A stretch of DNA of 64,000 bases from CAVVEQ01 sp963804865 (GCA_963804865.1 CAWDSH010000001.1:744001-808000), one strand, 5' to 3'; numbered from the stretch's first letter, positions 17,785 to 27,725 are shown. The notes: generated from the letters alone by a model not told the origin. Numbers and translations: made by a program.

Positions 17785-19005
17785 TTATGGTTTACTCACC
17801 CCGGATTTCTTCTTACCTTGATTAATTTTCGTTAATTGGGTTTGTATCCATTTACGAATCGGCGATTCGATTCTTTTAGGATGAATGGTTTCAAAATTAA
17901 GCCAGGGATCTTCATCATTTAATTTTTTGAATACATAATCTATTATCAATTTGAAGGTAGCCAGGATGGGTGCAGCAAGTAAGAGTCCAATGACTCCAAA
18001 AAGATTTACACCAACCAGGGCAGCGATCAGGACAGCTGCCGGATGTAATTTTAGCGCGTCTGCCATCAATCTGGGAGCTACCAACTGATCGAGGATGACA
18101 TCGAGAATGTATGAAGTGATTACGACGATGGCTGCATAAGTAAGTGGTGGTAAACCAAAAACATTACTCACCTGGAAATAGGCGACAAGGGCATATGTTG
18201 CCCAGGCAATGATCGGTCCAACCCAAGGGACAAAACGCGCCAGCGCTGCCAGGAGTGCCAGGCCAAAGAAGAAATTAACCCCCATTCCCCCCAGCCAAAT
18301 GTTGTAAACAATCAAGGTTATCGTCACGATAATCAATTGCCCACGCAAAAAGGCATTCCATATTTGTACCAATTCATGCCCGATTCGGCGGAAATCATCG
18401 GTGTAGGCACCCATTGGAAAGTTGATCATCCGGGATCGGGATCCACCTGTTTCCGATGAGATGAAGAAGGAGATCAGTATGGAGAACAAGGTATATCCAA
18501 CAAGGTTTATCGCCCCGGATGCGATTGCAGTAACCAGGGAACCTAATTGACTCAATGCAGGTTGAACAACTTTCAATAATTGCTCCACAACTGCCGTTAA
18601 ATCAGTGCTTGGGAAATAAAGAATATATGGACCAATGACCAGCGGCTTACTGGCTATCTCCTTGAGAAAATCAGGCAAATTATTTACAGCTTGTTGAATG
18701 AACCTGATCAGGCTCTGTAATTGATCTATCAGTGCAAAACCACTCCAAGTTAAAAGTCCAATAGCTAATGCAAATGTAAGAAGATAAATAACCACAACCG
18801 AGATACGCCAATTTAATTTTAGTTTTTTATGAAGAAATGAAGCTAGAGGGTGCAATAGAAAAGATAGAATAAATGCTAATACAAGCGGGCTGATCAGGTA
18901 CTTAAAACGCACCAACATCAATGCAACCAAAGCAACGATGGAAAATGCCACCACGAGTTTTGTGGTGCTATTCCAGCGAGGAGAAGTATCCTTAGTACTG
19001 TCCAC
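17785..19005 (-). CDS. AI-2E family transporter
   Basis: A 406-aa integral membrane protein with 7-8 hydrophobic helices and the family (PF01594) pattern: an N-terminal helix pair (LVLAFILSFLLHPLASFL), a soluble amphipathic middle (LIDQLQSLIRFIQQAVNNL), and a C-terminal membrane block with FVPWVGPIIAW and LVAPRLMADALKLHP. Family members export autoinducer-2 or act as Na+/H+ antiporters; the substrate cannot be told here. The start codon is GTG. A small acidic protein gene follows in the same direction. Confidence 0.85.
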   Translation of the reverse strand: MDSTKDTSPRWNSTTKLVVAFSIVALVALMLVRFKYLISPLVLAFILSFLLHPLASFLHKKLKLNWRISVVVIYLLTFALAIGLLTWSGFALIDQLQSLIRFIQQAVNNLPDFLKEIASKPLVIGPYILYFPSTDLTAVVEQLLKVVQPALSQLGSLVTAIASGAINLVGYTLFSILISFFISSETGGSRSRMINFPMGAYTDDFRRIGHELVQIWNAFLRGQLIIVTITLIVYNIWLGGMGVNFFFGLALLAALARFVPWVGPIIAWATYALVAYFQVSNVFGLPPLTYAAIVVITSYILDVILDQLVAPRLMADALKLHPAAVLIAALVGVNLFGVIGLLLAAPILATFKLIIDYVFKKLNDEDPWLNFETIHPKRIESPIRKWIQTQLTKINQGKKKSGVSKP

Positions 19006-19093
19006 TATTTGATACCCATTTAGAAATCATATATCAATATCATTCTAGCCAGAAAACATGCAAAACGCAATCCAATATACTACTTTAATAAAA

Positions 19094-19118
19094 AAAGCTG
19101 GGATGCAATCCCAGCTTT
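19094..19118 (-). terminator. Intrinsic terminator of the FHA gene
   Basis: On the minus strand AAAGCTGGGA and TCCCAGCTTT form a perfect 10-bp stem with a 5-nt loop, followed by a T run. It lies 16 nt after the FHA stop codon. Confidence 0.9.
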
Positions 19119-19134
19119 AAAAACCTTCATTGAA

Positions 19135-19809
19135 TTACGGACAGGCGCCCGGTGTAATCCCGTTGAATATGGTACCAAACAAATTGCACCATTGATTGGT
19201 AACATCAATGATCGTTACAGGTAGAATGCATAGCACAAGAAGAATCAATACGACAATAACAATAATGGTAGCCCATTTGGGGAGTTTCAATCCAGATTTT
19301 TTACTCCCTTTTGGAGTAGCTGCTTGAGGCTCTTCAAATTCCTGCTCATATGGTTGCTGCGCAGGAGCTGCATTGACAACCGCTGATTGGCTTCCTCCGA
19401 CCGGTGGGGAATATGGTACCGGTTGGGATGGAGCGGGAGCGTAGATAGGTTGTTTTTGAGCAACAGGTCGTGGGGATCCAGCCACTACCGTTGCGTTTGG
19501 ATCGATTTGGGTTGCTTCATACAGAACACTGACATGCTCGCCAAAATTGAGCATTTCCCCTGGACGTAAAATGTATGGCCCGGTTAGCCTTTGTCCATTA
19601 ACGAAGGTACCATTGGTGGAGCCAAGATCTTCGACTACATAACTGCCATTCTGAAAGAAGAGCCGCGAATGCCTGCGCGAGACTTCAGGATCACTGATGG
19701 TAATATCGTTGGATTGCTCTCTCCCAACGATCAGCTCATTCTTCTCAAGTGGATACTCTTTCCCCACATCCACACCTGAACGAATGACAAGTCGAAAACT
19801 GGATGCCAT
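19135..19809 (-). CDS. FHA domain membrane protein
   Basis: A 224-aa protein with an N-terminal forkhead-associated domain (about 5-95: LIVGREQSNDITI, SRRHSRLFF, DLGSTNGTFVNGQRL, all the phosphothreonine-binding residues present). A Pro/Gln-rich linker follows, then a C-terminal transmembrane helix (about 180-203) and a short extracytoplasmic tail with Cys residues. It likely reads phosphorylation by a Ser/Thr kinase such as the one at 40404-42149. A GAGGAGG ribosome site precedes the ATG, and a TATATT box lies about 40 nt upstream. Confidence 0.88.
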   Translation of the reverse strand: MASSFRLVIRSGVDVGKEYPLEKNELIVGREQSNDITISDPEVSRRHSRLFFQNGSYVVEDLGSTNGTFVNGQRLTGPYILRPGEMLNFGEHVSVLYEATQIDPNATVVAGSPRPVAQKQPIYAPAPSQPVPYSPPVGGSQSAVVNAAPAQQPYEQEFEEPQAATPKGSKKSGLKLPKWATIIVIVVLILLVLCILPVTIIDVTNQWCNLFGTIFNGITPGACP

Positions 19810-19877
19810 ACATTCCTCCTCAACAACGCTATTGCTAATATAGTTTAGTCAAGAAAATAATGGATGTCAACTTAATA

Positions 19878-20052
19878 AAAGTCCCCGCCATGCCGTGTGC
19901 CGCTTAGTTTTGAACCTGCTTTCGCAGGTCAGGTTCTGACCCGGAGATTTCGCCTTGGCCGAAGCCTATCGCGTTACCGCCGAAAGTTCAGATCCTATTT
20001 AAATAAGTGTTGGCTCAAAACCGATGATGCTGCATCACGAACACAGCAGGGT
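19878..20052 (-). ncRNA. ssrS: 6S RNA (RNA polymerase regulator)
   Basis: The roughly 400-nt gap between the FHA and LysM genes is filled on the minus strand by a structured RNA of about 175 nt. Its 5' end has CCCTGCTGTGTTCGTG and its 3' end CACACGGCATGGCGGGGAC; these can pair to form the long closing stem. CCTGCxGTGTTCGT is the 5' signature I associate with bacterial 6S RNAs. Internal hairpins include ACCTGCGAAAGCAGGT. A -10-like TATAAG at 20064-20059 lies about 7 nt upstream of the predicted 5' end, and the 3' end runs into TTTT. 6S RNA mimics an open promoter and sequesters housekeeping RNA polymerase in stationary phase. Ends are approximate. Confidence 0.7.
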
Positions 20053-20170
20053 AAGATTCTTATACCATAGTTTAAAATCCTTGTGTAGGAAAATATTAAT
20101 ATCAAGACTCAATGGGTTCAATAAATCTCATGTCATCCACAAATTGACAAAATCCTCAAAATAGTGGCTA

Positions 20171-20179
20171 TGGTATAAT
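20171..20179 (+). promoter_or_regulatory. Extended -10 promoter of the LysM gene
   Basis: TGGTATAAT (TGn plus a consensus -10) lies about 29 nt before the ATG at 20208. A TTGACA at 20144 is 24 nt from the -10, too far to be its -35 element. Confidence 0.6.
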
Positions 20180-20207
20180 TTTTTCTTCTGTTAAAGAGAG
20201 ATCAATA

Positions 20208-21353
20208 ATGAGTAATAATACAACCACTAATCCACAAAAACTTTGCCCTACCTGCGGCTCACGCGTGAATGAAAGCGCTTTGCGCTGCCAGGTATGCGGC
20301 CGCAATCTCACTCAATCCGAAAAAACTCCTCAATCCAAAGGAGTTCAGGAAGCCCGGCTTCCTGAAATTACCATCAATCTGCCTATTGCTCTCGGACTCC
20401 TGGTGCTTATCCTGGCGATCGGTGCCATCATCACCTTTATTACACTGAGAGCAACTGGGACGGTTCAACAACCTACGCCAACAGCAACCGCGACCATGAC
20501 CCTGGCCCCCAGCATCACCCCTACGGATGCCCCCACTTCTACCCCTCAACCTTCACCGACTTCCCTCCCGCCACTAGAATACACCATAAAAGCAGGCGAT
20601 AGTTGTTTGTTGATAGCAGCAATATACAAAGTATCAGTGCAATCCATCGCAGATCTAAACCGCCTGCCTTCTGATTGTGGCATCCTTTCTGAAGGTCAAA
20701 AATTGCTAATCCCCCAGCCAACGCCTACGCCTTCGCCGATGCCCACCTCCACGCTGAGTTCATCACAGGCAACGCAATCAGCCTGCCAGACACTTTCCTA
20801 CGAGGTGCAGTCTGGTGATACCCTGGCAGGGGTGGCAGCCAATTACAACGTGAATATTGATGCCCTGCGCAGCTGGAATGGTTTGGCAAGCGATACCCTT
20901 TTCACAGGGACCACGATTGTCATTCCCCTTTGTGCGCGCCTTCCAACTGCCGGCCCCACTCCCACTCCTACCACGCCTCCCCCTTACCCTGCGGCAAATT
21001 TACTTCTCCCACAGGACGGTTCAGCTTTTACTGCAGCGAATGATTCAGTCACGTTGCAATGGGCAGCAGTAGGCACATTGCGCGCCAATGAAGTTTACAT
21101 GGTGATCATTGAAGATCTGACTCAAGGATCTGGGAAACGCATGGTGGATTATGTCACCGACACACGTTACATCATCCCCTCGAGCTTCCGACCGACTGAT
21201 ACCCTGCCGCATATCATCCGCTGGTCAATTCAACCCATGCGTCAGACAGGCACGGATGCGGAAGGAAAACCCATCTGGCAATCCGCGGGAGTAATCAGCA
21301 ATTATATGGTTTTCAGCTGGTCAGGATTGGGGATAGCAACACCTACCCCCTAA
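20208..21353 (+). CDS. Zinc-ribbon, LysM-repeat membrane protein
   Basis: A 381-aa protein. It has an N-terminal zinc ribbon (CPTCGSRVNESALRCQVCG, about 13-31) in the cytoplasm, one transmembrane helix (about 60-85), then a Thr/Pro-rich extracytoplasmic linker. Two LysM domains follow (about 125-166, YTIKAGDSCLLIAAIYKV; about 197-240, YEVQSGDTLAGVAANYNV), then a Thr/Pro linker and a beta-rich C-terminal domain. LysM binds N-acetylglucosamine polymers, so the protein probably sits at the cell wall or sheath. AGAGAG lies before the ATG. The gene is monocistronic, with its own promoter and terminator. Confidence 0.85.
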   Translation: MSNNTTTNPQKLCPTCGSRVNESALRCQVCGRNLTQSEKTPQSKGVQEARLPEITINLPIALGLLVLILAIGAIITFITLRATGTVQQPTPTATATMTLAPSITPTDAPTSTPQPSPTSLPPLEYTIKAGDSCLLIAAIYKVSVQSIADLNRLPSDCGILSEGQKLLIPQPTPTPSPMPTSTLSSSQATQSACQTLSYEVQSGDTLAGVAANYNVNIDALRSWNGLASDTLFTGTTIVIPLCARLPTAGPTPTPTTPPPYPAANLLLPQDGSAFTAANDSVTLQWAAVGTLRANEVYMVIIEDLTQGSGKRMVDYVTDTRYIIPSSFRPTDTLPHIIRWSIQPMRQTGTDAEGKPIWQSAGVISNYMVFSWSGLGIATPTP

Positions 21354-21383
21354 TATCTGAGATAAATTGTCGACAGAATAAAA

Positions 21384-21410
21384 CAAGGCGAACCTAAAAG
21401 GTTCGCCTTG
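21384..21410. terminator. Bidirectional terminator between the LysM gene and trxB
   Basis: CAAGGCGAACC (21384-21394) pairs perfectly with GGTTCGCCTTG (21400-21410) around a 5-nt loop, between the convergent gene ends. Confidence 0.85.
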
Positions 21411-21413
21411 TAA

Positions 21414-22382
21414 TTATCCTTCTGAGAGGAATTTTCCCGCTTGTATGGCGGCAGCGGCTCCCATCCCCGCGGATGTGATCACCTGGCGATAATTCGGATC
21501 AGCCACCTCGCCTGCAGCAAATACGCCGGGGATGTTGGTTCGCATCTGTTGATCGATGACCACATATCCCTTTTCATCCAGAGTTAATCTGACCTTTAAC
21601 CAGGGACGTATTAGGTGTATGCCCAATAAAAATAAAAACTCCAGCCACTTCCACTTTCCGGGTTGCTTGCGTTTTGACATTCTTTAGATACTAACCCGGT
21701 TATCTTTTCATCGCCCAGGATTTCCACTGGGATACTTTCCAGGATGAATGAGATCTTCGGATTTTCTTTTGCTCGTTTTTGCAATATGGAACTCGCCCGC
21801 AGCTCATTTCTACGGTGCACGATGGTTACCGAATCAGAAAATCGGGTGAGGAATAATGGCTTCCTCAAGCGCACTATCACCACCCCCGATAACTGCCACC
21901 TTCTTATTCTTGAAAAAATACCCATCACAAGTGGCGCAATAGGAAACACCTTTTCCAGTGAATTCTTTTTCTCCAGGAATACCAAGATGGTTGGGGGTTG
22001 CACCCATCGAGAGTATAAGAGTATCTGCTAGGAACTCATTGGATGTTGTTTTTATGGTAAATGGTCTTTTGGATAGATCCACCTGCTCGGCGGTCTCAAA
22101 TTCAATCCTGGCGCCAAATCGCTCGGCTTGTTTCTGGAATAGTTCACCCAGTTGCGGCCCACCCACCCCATCAGGAAAACCGGGGTAATTCTCAATTGTA
22201 AAAGTAAGTCCGGCTTGACCACCAAGCTCGATGCCGGAAAGGACAATTGGTTCCAATTCAGCACGTGCGGCATATAAGGCAGCTGCTAGACCGGCAGGAC
22301 CAGAACCCAAAATCAGGACCTTTGTTTTATTGCTCTTCTCCCCATTTTGGGAAGCGGGTTGAACATTGAGATTTAGATCCAT
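21414..22382 (-). CDS. trxB: Thioredoxin reductase-like flavoprotein, three frameshifts
   Basis: Reconstructed as about 320 aa. The N-terminal FAD site LILGSGPAGLAAALYAAR, ELGGQ, the redox pair CATC in GVSYCATCDG, and the NAD(P) site VAVIGGGDSALEEA are intact. The frame then breaks at 21856-21860. Restoring it gives LFLTRFSDSVTIVHRR, then a second break at 21687-21691 (frame KNVKTQATRKVEVAGVF) and a third at 21579-21586, before LDEKGYVVID and the final FAD-binding GVFAAGEVADPNYRQV. Each is cured by removing one base. No residues are missing. Reduces thioredoxin with NADPH. It is either a sequencing artefact or a recent pseudogene. Confidence 0.85.
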
Positions 22383-22448
22383 TCAAAGACTCCATGCATT
22401 ACTATAATCTTCTTATTTGATGCGAGAGATTGTGTAAAGTGACATAGA

Positions 22449-23795
22449 TTATTGTATTGCCCGATCGGTTATCTCCAGCGCCTGGTCAAGGATGGAAAAA
22501 CCTTCATTCAGCTGGTCCGGCGATATGATCAAAGGCGGGATGATAAGGACCGTATGCCAGTGAGTATAAAGAAACAAGCCTTTCTCAAGACAATGTTTCT
22601 TGAGAGCTGTCATCTCTGGACTTGAACCTCCATACGGCGCCATGGGCTCCCTGGTCTTTTTATTGCTCACCAATTCCATTATGCCAAATAATCCAATGGA
22701 TCGCGTCTCACCAATGGAAGGATGCCGCCCAGCCATCTCGGTCAACATGTCGGATAATACTTTTCCTGTTTCATGAGCTTTCTCCACCAATTTATCTTCT
22801 CTCAATACGTTGATGGTGGCGATCGCAGCTGCCAGCGAGATGGGATGACCATTATAAGTAAGTCCGCCCTCGAAGGTTCTTTCATTAAATACATCGGCGA
22901 TCTCGGGTTTCATGGCGACAGCACCTAATGGAGCGTATCCTGATGTCAATCCCTTTGCCATCGTCATGATATCGGGTATGACATTCCAGTGATCCACAGC
23001 AAACCATTTGCCAGTACGGCCAAATCCACTCATCACCTCATCGCATATCATGACGATCTGATACTTGTCACATAATGCCCGAACTCCCTGCATATATCCT
23101 TCCGGTGGGATAAGGATACCGTTTGTACCGGTAACCGATTCCATCAGGATGGCGGCTATGGTCTCCGGTCCTTCAAATTGGATGATTTCCTCCAGGTGGT
23201 TGAGATAATCCAAACAGAAATCTTCCTCGGAGACAGTCGGATTGGATCGATGGAATGTGGAGCGATAACGGTAAGGATCAAGGAAATGGACGACGCCCGG
23301 CATCACCATTGGTTCCCAGGCTAATCGCCGGGGATCTCCGGTGGCCGCGATGGCGCCATACGTGGCGCCATGATATGAGCGATATCTTGACAGGATCTTG
23401 AATTTTCCGGTATAAGCACGGGCTAACTTGATGGCATTTTCATTTGCATCAGCGCCGCCAAGTGTATAGAAGAATTTCGTTAATCCCTGAGGGACTATTC
23501 CCGCAAGCTCCCTGCCAAGCAGCGCTCGCGGTTTTGTCGCCATTCCTGGACCCGCAAACGGCAATTCTCTTGCCTGTTGCACCATGGCTTCAATGACGCG
23601 TTCATCCCCATGACCAATGTTTACACACATGACCATGGAATTAAAATCCAGGTAGCGCTTACCGTGTAAATCCCAGAAATAAACACCCTTGGCGTTCTTG
23701 ATTGGGATTGGACTGACCTTGGCTTGCGCGGACCAGCTCCAAAAATTGTGTTTCAGCGATAGAGGCAGTATTTCATCATCAGGTAGTTCAAACAT
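22449..23795 (-). CDS. Class III aminotransferase (PLP-dependent)
   Basis: A 448-aa fold-type I PLP enzyme. Motifs: KGVYFWDLHGKRYLDF, FFYTLGGADANENAIKLAR, SRYRSYHGATYGA, ICDEVMSGFGRTGKWFA (Asp contacting the PLP nitrogen), and the Schiff-base Lys in TMAKGLTSGYAPLGAV. It groups with omega-amino acid/taurine-pyruvate type aminotransferases; the amino donor cannot be determined. It starts 8 nt after the cyclase gene with an AAGAGG site and belongs to the same minus-strand operon. Confidence 0.88.
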   Translation of the reverse strand: MFELPDDEILPLSLKHNFWSWSAQAKVSPIPIKNAKGVYFWDLHGKRYLDFNSMVMCVNIGHGDERVIEAMVQQARELPFAGPGMATKPRALLGRELAGIVPQGLTKFFYTLGGADANENAIKLARAYTGKFKILSRYRSYHGATYGAIAATGDPRRLAWEPMVMPGVVHFLDPYRYRSTFHRSNPTVSEEDFCLDYLNHLEEIIQFEGPETIAAILMESVTGTNGILIPPEGYMQGVRALCDKYQIVMICDEVMSGFGRTGKWFAVDHWNVIPDIMTMAKGLTSGYAPLGAVAMKPEIADVFNERTFEGGLTYNGHPISLAAAIATINVLREDKLVEKAHETGKVLSDMLTEMAGRHPSIGETRSIGLFGIMELVSNKKTREPMAPYGGSSPEMTALKKHCLEKGLFLYTHWHTVLIIPPLIISPDQLNEGFSILDQALEITDRAIQ

Positions 23796-23803
23796 AAAAC
23801 CTC

Positions 23804-24439
23804 TTAATCAGAGATCAGGATTACCCGGGCTGGAGCACCTTCAGTAGCCCCGAGTTTAATGGGCAGACAATATAGGGTATACACACCCGCTGGTACACCA
23901 GTTAGATCAACGCCTTCAAGGAGTATCAATCCAGCTTTAAGAAGAACATCGTGGACTACTTTCCCAAAACCATATGGTGCCACCGATAGATAATCCACGC
24001 CTACAAATTTCATTCCCGCTTTCACCAATAAATCGGCACCATCGACGCTGACACCAACAAAATCCTCCTGGAAATCTTTAAGTTTATTCACCCAGTATTT
24101 CTCGTTTCTGGTCTTAAAAATTACCCGGGGGATATCATTACGAAAAGTGGATTTTTTTATCTCCTCGGCTGTGATCAAATCTACTTTATCTTCCATTTGA
24201 ATCACCTGACAGGGTCCGATCATGGTCTCAAGAGGCAACTCATCAACTTTAATACCGTCTTTGACAAAATGAAATGGGGAATCCACATGCGTACCGGTAT
24301 GGACTCCCATTTTCATCTGCGAGTTATTATCACTCGCTCCGTCTTCCAATTTCTTCACTCTTTCCAACCAGACTTGTATATCGCCGGGCCAAACCGGTAT
24401 ATTGGGAGTTACTGTTACTGAGATATCATAGATTTTCAT
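23804..24439 (-). CDS. Cyclase family protein (kynurenine formamidase-like)
   Basis: A 211-aa metal-dependent amidohydrolase-type protein (PF04199). The metal/catalytic motif HTGTHVDSPFHF (HxGTHxDxPxH) is present, as are DISVTVTPNIPVWPGD near the start and VSVDGADLLVKAGMKFVGVD. Relatives include KynB formamidase and isatin hydrolase. The neighbour is an aminotransferase; with no tryptophan-degradation genes in view the substrate is left open. CAGGAGAA precedes the ATG. Confidence 0.82.
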   Translation of the reverse strand: MKIYDISVTVTPNIPVWPGDIQVWLERVKKLEDGASDNNSQMKMGVHTGTHVDSPFHFVKDGIKVDELPLETMIGPCQVIQMEDKVDLITAEEIKKSTFRNDIPRVIFKTRNEKYWVNKLKDFQEDFVGVSVDGADLLVKAGMKFVGVDYLSVAPYGFGKVVHDVLLKAGLILLEGVDLTGVPAGVYTLYCLPIKLGATEGAPARVILISD

Positions 24440-24477
24440 TATTTTCTCCTGGTTACCAAACTCATAATAATTTTACA

Positions 24478-26113
24478 TCACCACCCACTGGCTTTGAAAA
24501 TCTCTGCCAGGAATAAGGCTCTTTCTTCTGCGGTCATCAAACGAGGTTGAGCGTAATCCTCCAGCATTCCCGTTAGTACGATCGTATTGATGTATCGCCC
24601 CTCATAAAGAAAGTGCTTATCATAAAATTCTCGCCGTATTCCTGGCAATGGGTAATCCATTTGATCGAAGAAAAGGTTCCCGAGTCCATAATGGACGAAA
24701 CCAATTTCAGAGAATGAAAAACCCTGCGGAAAATGCGCCTGGCTGCCATTGACGATTATTGCTCCTGATTCCGAAAGTTGATCAAGATGCTCCTTCACCC
24801 ATGGCATTGGCATGGTGTCATAGTTTTCACCATCTTGAAGGGTCGCAACCACCTGGTATCCCTCCTTCGTTAACCTTGCCACTTCGGTATTCATCCATTC
24901 AAAATCACAGGATGCCACTCCAGGAGAATCCTCATTCGCCCACACAAAATCTGGTCCTACTGCGTTGCATCCAATGAACGCAATTCGATTTCCATGATGT
25001 GTAAAGGTTAATGCTCTGCGAGCTTGATCCAAATCAAGACCACCACCATAAACCAGGTAGCCATTCTTCTCATAAAGATCAAGAGTAAATTGAAATGCCT
25101 CCGGGTTGTAATCCATCAGATGATTGCCAGTGAGTTCCACAATATCGATATCCAATTCATTCAGTAACTTTATATAATCCGGGTTACTGCAAAACCTTAA
25201 ACTGCACGATCATTGGATTAGGTTCCGGACATATCGGGGTGAAGGATACTTCGTTACTGATGTGCGTGAAATCCGCATCCTTGAGAACAGCGTCAATCAT
25301 CTTCCCGGGATATGTGATCCCCTTGGTTTCCATTCTCTCGGCTGTGGAACGAACCAATGCAGTTGTTCCCGTCATCAGTATTGAAGTTAGGTGATCTGGA
25401 TTGAAATTGGTCCCTGGGATTTTAAATCCTTCCTGCTGTAAGAAATCTGGTATTTTGATCGATTGTCCATTTTGAACGAACCCGTATGATATTGAAAGTG
25501 GATATTTTTCAATATCAAAACGGGATAATAAGGGTGAATTTTCATCTACGGCGATAACTTTCCATTTTGGTTCCAGTTCTTCAAAAGGAATGATTGCCCA
25601 GTTGTTGTTTTTCCAGGCTTGATCAAGGATTGTTTCTGTAGAAACGATCAAAACATTTTGCACGGATGCATCGCCCCACTGGATCTCAAATGTACGCATT
25701 GTTTCTGGAGACACTAATATCCGTGATCCCGGGATGTTTTCCCCTTCACCACCATTCCACACCTTGATGAGTTCATCCAGCGTGATCCCATCCGATATGG
25801 TTGGGAAAGGTGCAACCAACACAAACAACCAATTCGCCAGAGCATATTCTCGATCGACCTTACCGAGGATAATCGTATTGGCATCAATTGCGTCACCGAT
25901 TTTCAAATCAGTTGGGAATGTCATTCTGTTTATAAGGCTGGTGGGCACTTCAGACGATATCAACAATGAAATACCATCCATGGGATCTAAAGTAGGCTCT
26001 AGTTCTGGAGTGAAAATCACTTCAGTTGCCCTACTCATTGAATTACTATTTGTACAATTAGCCATGATGACCAACATCAAGCAAAGGATGGTCAGCAGGT
26101 ATCGCTTTGGCAT
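24478..26113 (-). CDS. CapA-family lipoprotein, copy 1, one frameshift
   Basis: Reconstructed as about 544 aa. It has a lipoprotein signal (LTILCLMLVIMANC), then about 280 residues resembling a periplasmic-binding fold (WLFVLVAPFPTISDG, RILVSPETMRTFEIQWGD, WAIIPFEELEPKWKVI), then a CapA/PGA-cap metallophosphatase-like domain (LVRSTAERME, DIVELTGNHLMDYN, IAFIGCNAVGPD, IIVNGSQAHFPQG, VHYGLGNLFFDQ). The frame breaks at 25197-25198; removing one A on the minus strand joins VQF-RFCSNPDYIKLLNELD. CapA proteins act in poly-gamma-glutamate or exopolymer assembly. It starts 2 nt after the stop of a paralogue (copy 2). Confidence 0.8.
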
Positions 26114-26114
26114 C

Positions 26115-27635
26115 TTACCATCCACTCGCTTCAAATATTTGCTCAAGAAAATTCTCTTTTTCCGCTCCAGTCATTAATCGCGGCTGCGCTTGATCTTCGA
26201 TAACGATGGGTAGAAGGTTAATTGAAATAAGATTGCCATCATAAAACACATATTCATCAATAAACCCTATTCGTTGGATGACATCTGTTTGATCAAAAAA
26301 GAGATTTCCCAGTCCATAATGGATAAAAGCACCGTCCTTGAATGTCATGCCTTGCGGGCAATGTGCCTGGCTGCCGCTGACGATCACGGCACCCGCCTCA
26401 GCTGCTTTAAAAAAGTCTCCGCGTTGTGGAGGAAGTGGTTCGTAAGCGCAGTTCTCCATGTGCTGGAAAGTCACAATGGTTTGATAACCTTGTTCCTTTA
26501 ATTCAAGGATCTGTTTCTGGAGTGCTTCATTATTGCAGGGATTGGACCCCGGTGTTTCTTCCGTCGCCCAATCATAGTCCGGTCCCACAGCGTTACAGCC
26601 AAGGAATGCCAGCTTGTTTCCATGATGCTCGATTAAAAGCGGCTTCTCGGCTTCAGCCAGGTTTCTTCCACCGCCAAAATATTGCATGCCATTCGTTTCG
26701 TATAAATTCAAAGAATAAAAAAATGCGTCCGCGCCGTGATCCATCTCGTGATTACCGGTCAGCTCAATAATATCTGCTCCTATTTCCTTTAACAATTCAA
26801 AATACTCGGGTTTACTGCAGAACTTTGTTCCATTCCACGTGACTGGCAATTCTCGCTGAAAGAGACTTCGTTACTGACATGGGTGATATCTGCTTCACGT
26901 AACAATTCTCCAATTTTTTCAGCGGGATAGAGAATACCCAACTCCTCCATTTTTTCGCCTGTCTGGCGGACCAAAGCAGTGACACCGGTCATGGCGAGTA
27001 CGGTCATTTTCTCAGGGACAAAATTGGACACAGGTATAACGAAACCTGGATCTGCCATCAATCCATCAATGGCATCCTCATCACCAACCAGGCAAAAATT
27101 GACCGCATCGCCAGGGATTGTTGTGAAGAGCCCTCCATTGAGTCGTTAGCTCCTCAAAAGGTATAAACGCTATGGATGCTTTTTGATTAATGACAGAATC
27201 ATAAATAAGGTCTTTCTCGATAATCTCAATTCGGAATTCTGAAGATTTGAATGCAGTTGTTCTGAATGTATCCTCACTCATGAAGATGATCTCAGGGTTA
27301 CTGACAAGTTTTGTGAAAGGCTCCACTTCAACGTAATACCAGCGTGTAGTGGGTGTTTCCTGATCGCAATGAATAAATTTCACATTTGCACTGGCTTCAT
27401 TTCCAGTTGTCTCTACTCCTGCAGGAATTTGGATCGTCTCAACCAACTTCACTGGTAGTTCTGGAGCTAAAAAAAGCTTGATAGTGGACATCGGAAATAG
27501 CGCCGATGTCGCTGCAGGTGGCATTGCGGGGGTAACCTCTAAACCCTCAGGCTCGGAGATTCCGCCTCGGATGCATCCTGCCAGGATAAACACAATGGCA
27601 ACCCATGGAAAACAATGTTTATTTTTCAATCCCAT
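26115..27635 (-). CDS. CapA-family lipoprotein, copy 2, two frameshifts
   Basis: Paralogue of the next gene downstream, same architecture: lipobox VFILAGC, binding-protein-like N-terminal part (WYYVEVEPFTKLVS, IAFIPFEELTTQWR) and CapA domain (DIIELTGNHEMDHG, LAFLGCNAVGPDY, IIVSGSQAHCPQGM-like, IHYGLGNLFFDQTD). Breaks occur at 27131-27133 (one extra G in a minus-strand GGG; restoring gives LFTTIPGDAVNFCLVGDE) and at 26845-26846 (one C missing; restoring gives ENCPVTWNGTKFCS). Both lie in homopolymers. It is the first gene of the CapA-CapA-cyclase-aminotransferase run, and an inverted repeat lies in its leader. Confidence 0.78.
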
Positions 27636-27640
27636 TCCCC

Positions 27641-27678
27641 AGCTCTACACTTCATACTGTAGAGCTTCTTCAATTATA
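27641..27678 (-). promoter_or_regulatory. CapA operon promoter (-10 TATAAT) followed by an inverted repeat
   Basis: TATAAT at 27678-27673 (minus) predicts a start of transcription near 27666. Exactly there begins a 9-bp perfect inverted repeat, AGCTCTACA (27666-27658) with TGTAGAGCT (27649-27641), ending 6 nt before the ATG. It is either an operator at +1 or a 5'-end mRNA hairpin that overlaps the ribosome site. Confidence 0.5.
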
Positions 27679-27725
27679 TCCTTCCCACCCTGGCATTCCT
27701 GATAGTTCCTGACAGGATTATCTCT

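Noticed and set aside
19878..20052. SRP RNA or riboswitch in the FHA-LysM gap
   Set aside because: The plus strand has AGGTCAGGTT but lacks the conserved SRP GGTCAGGTCCGGAAGGAAGC element; the minus strand fits 6S RNA better.
20144..20149. TTGACA as -35 of the LysM gene promoter
   Set aside because: It is 24 nt from the -10 box, outside the 16-18 nt range.
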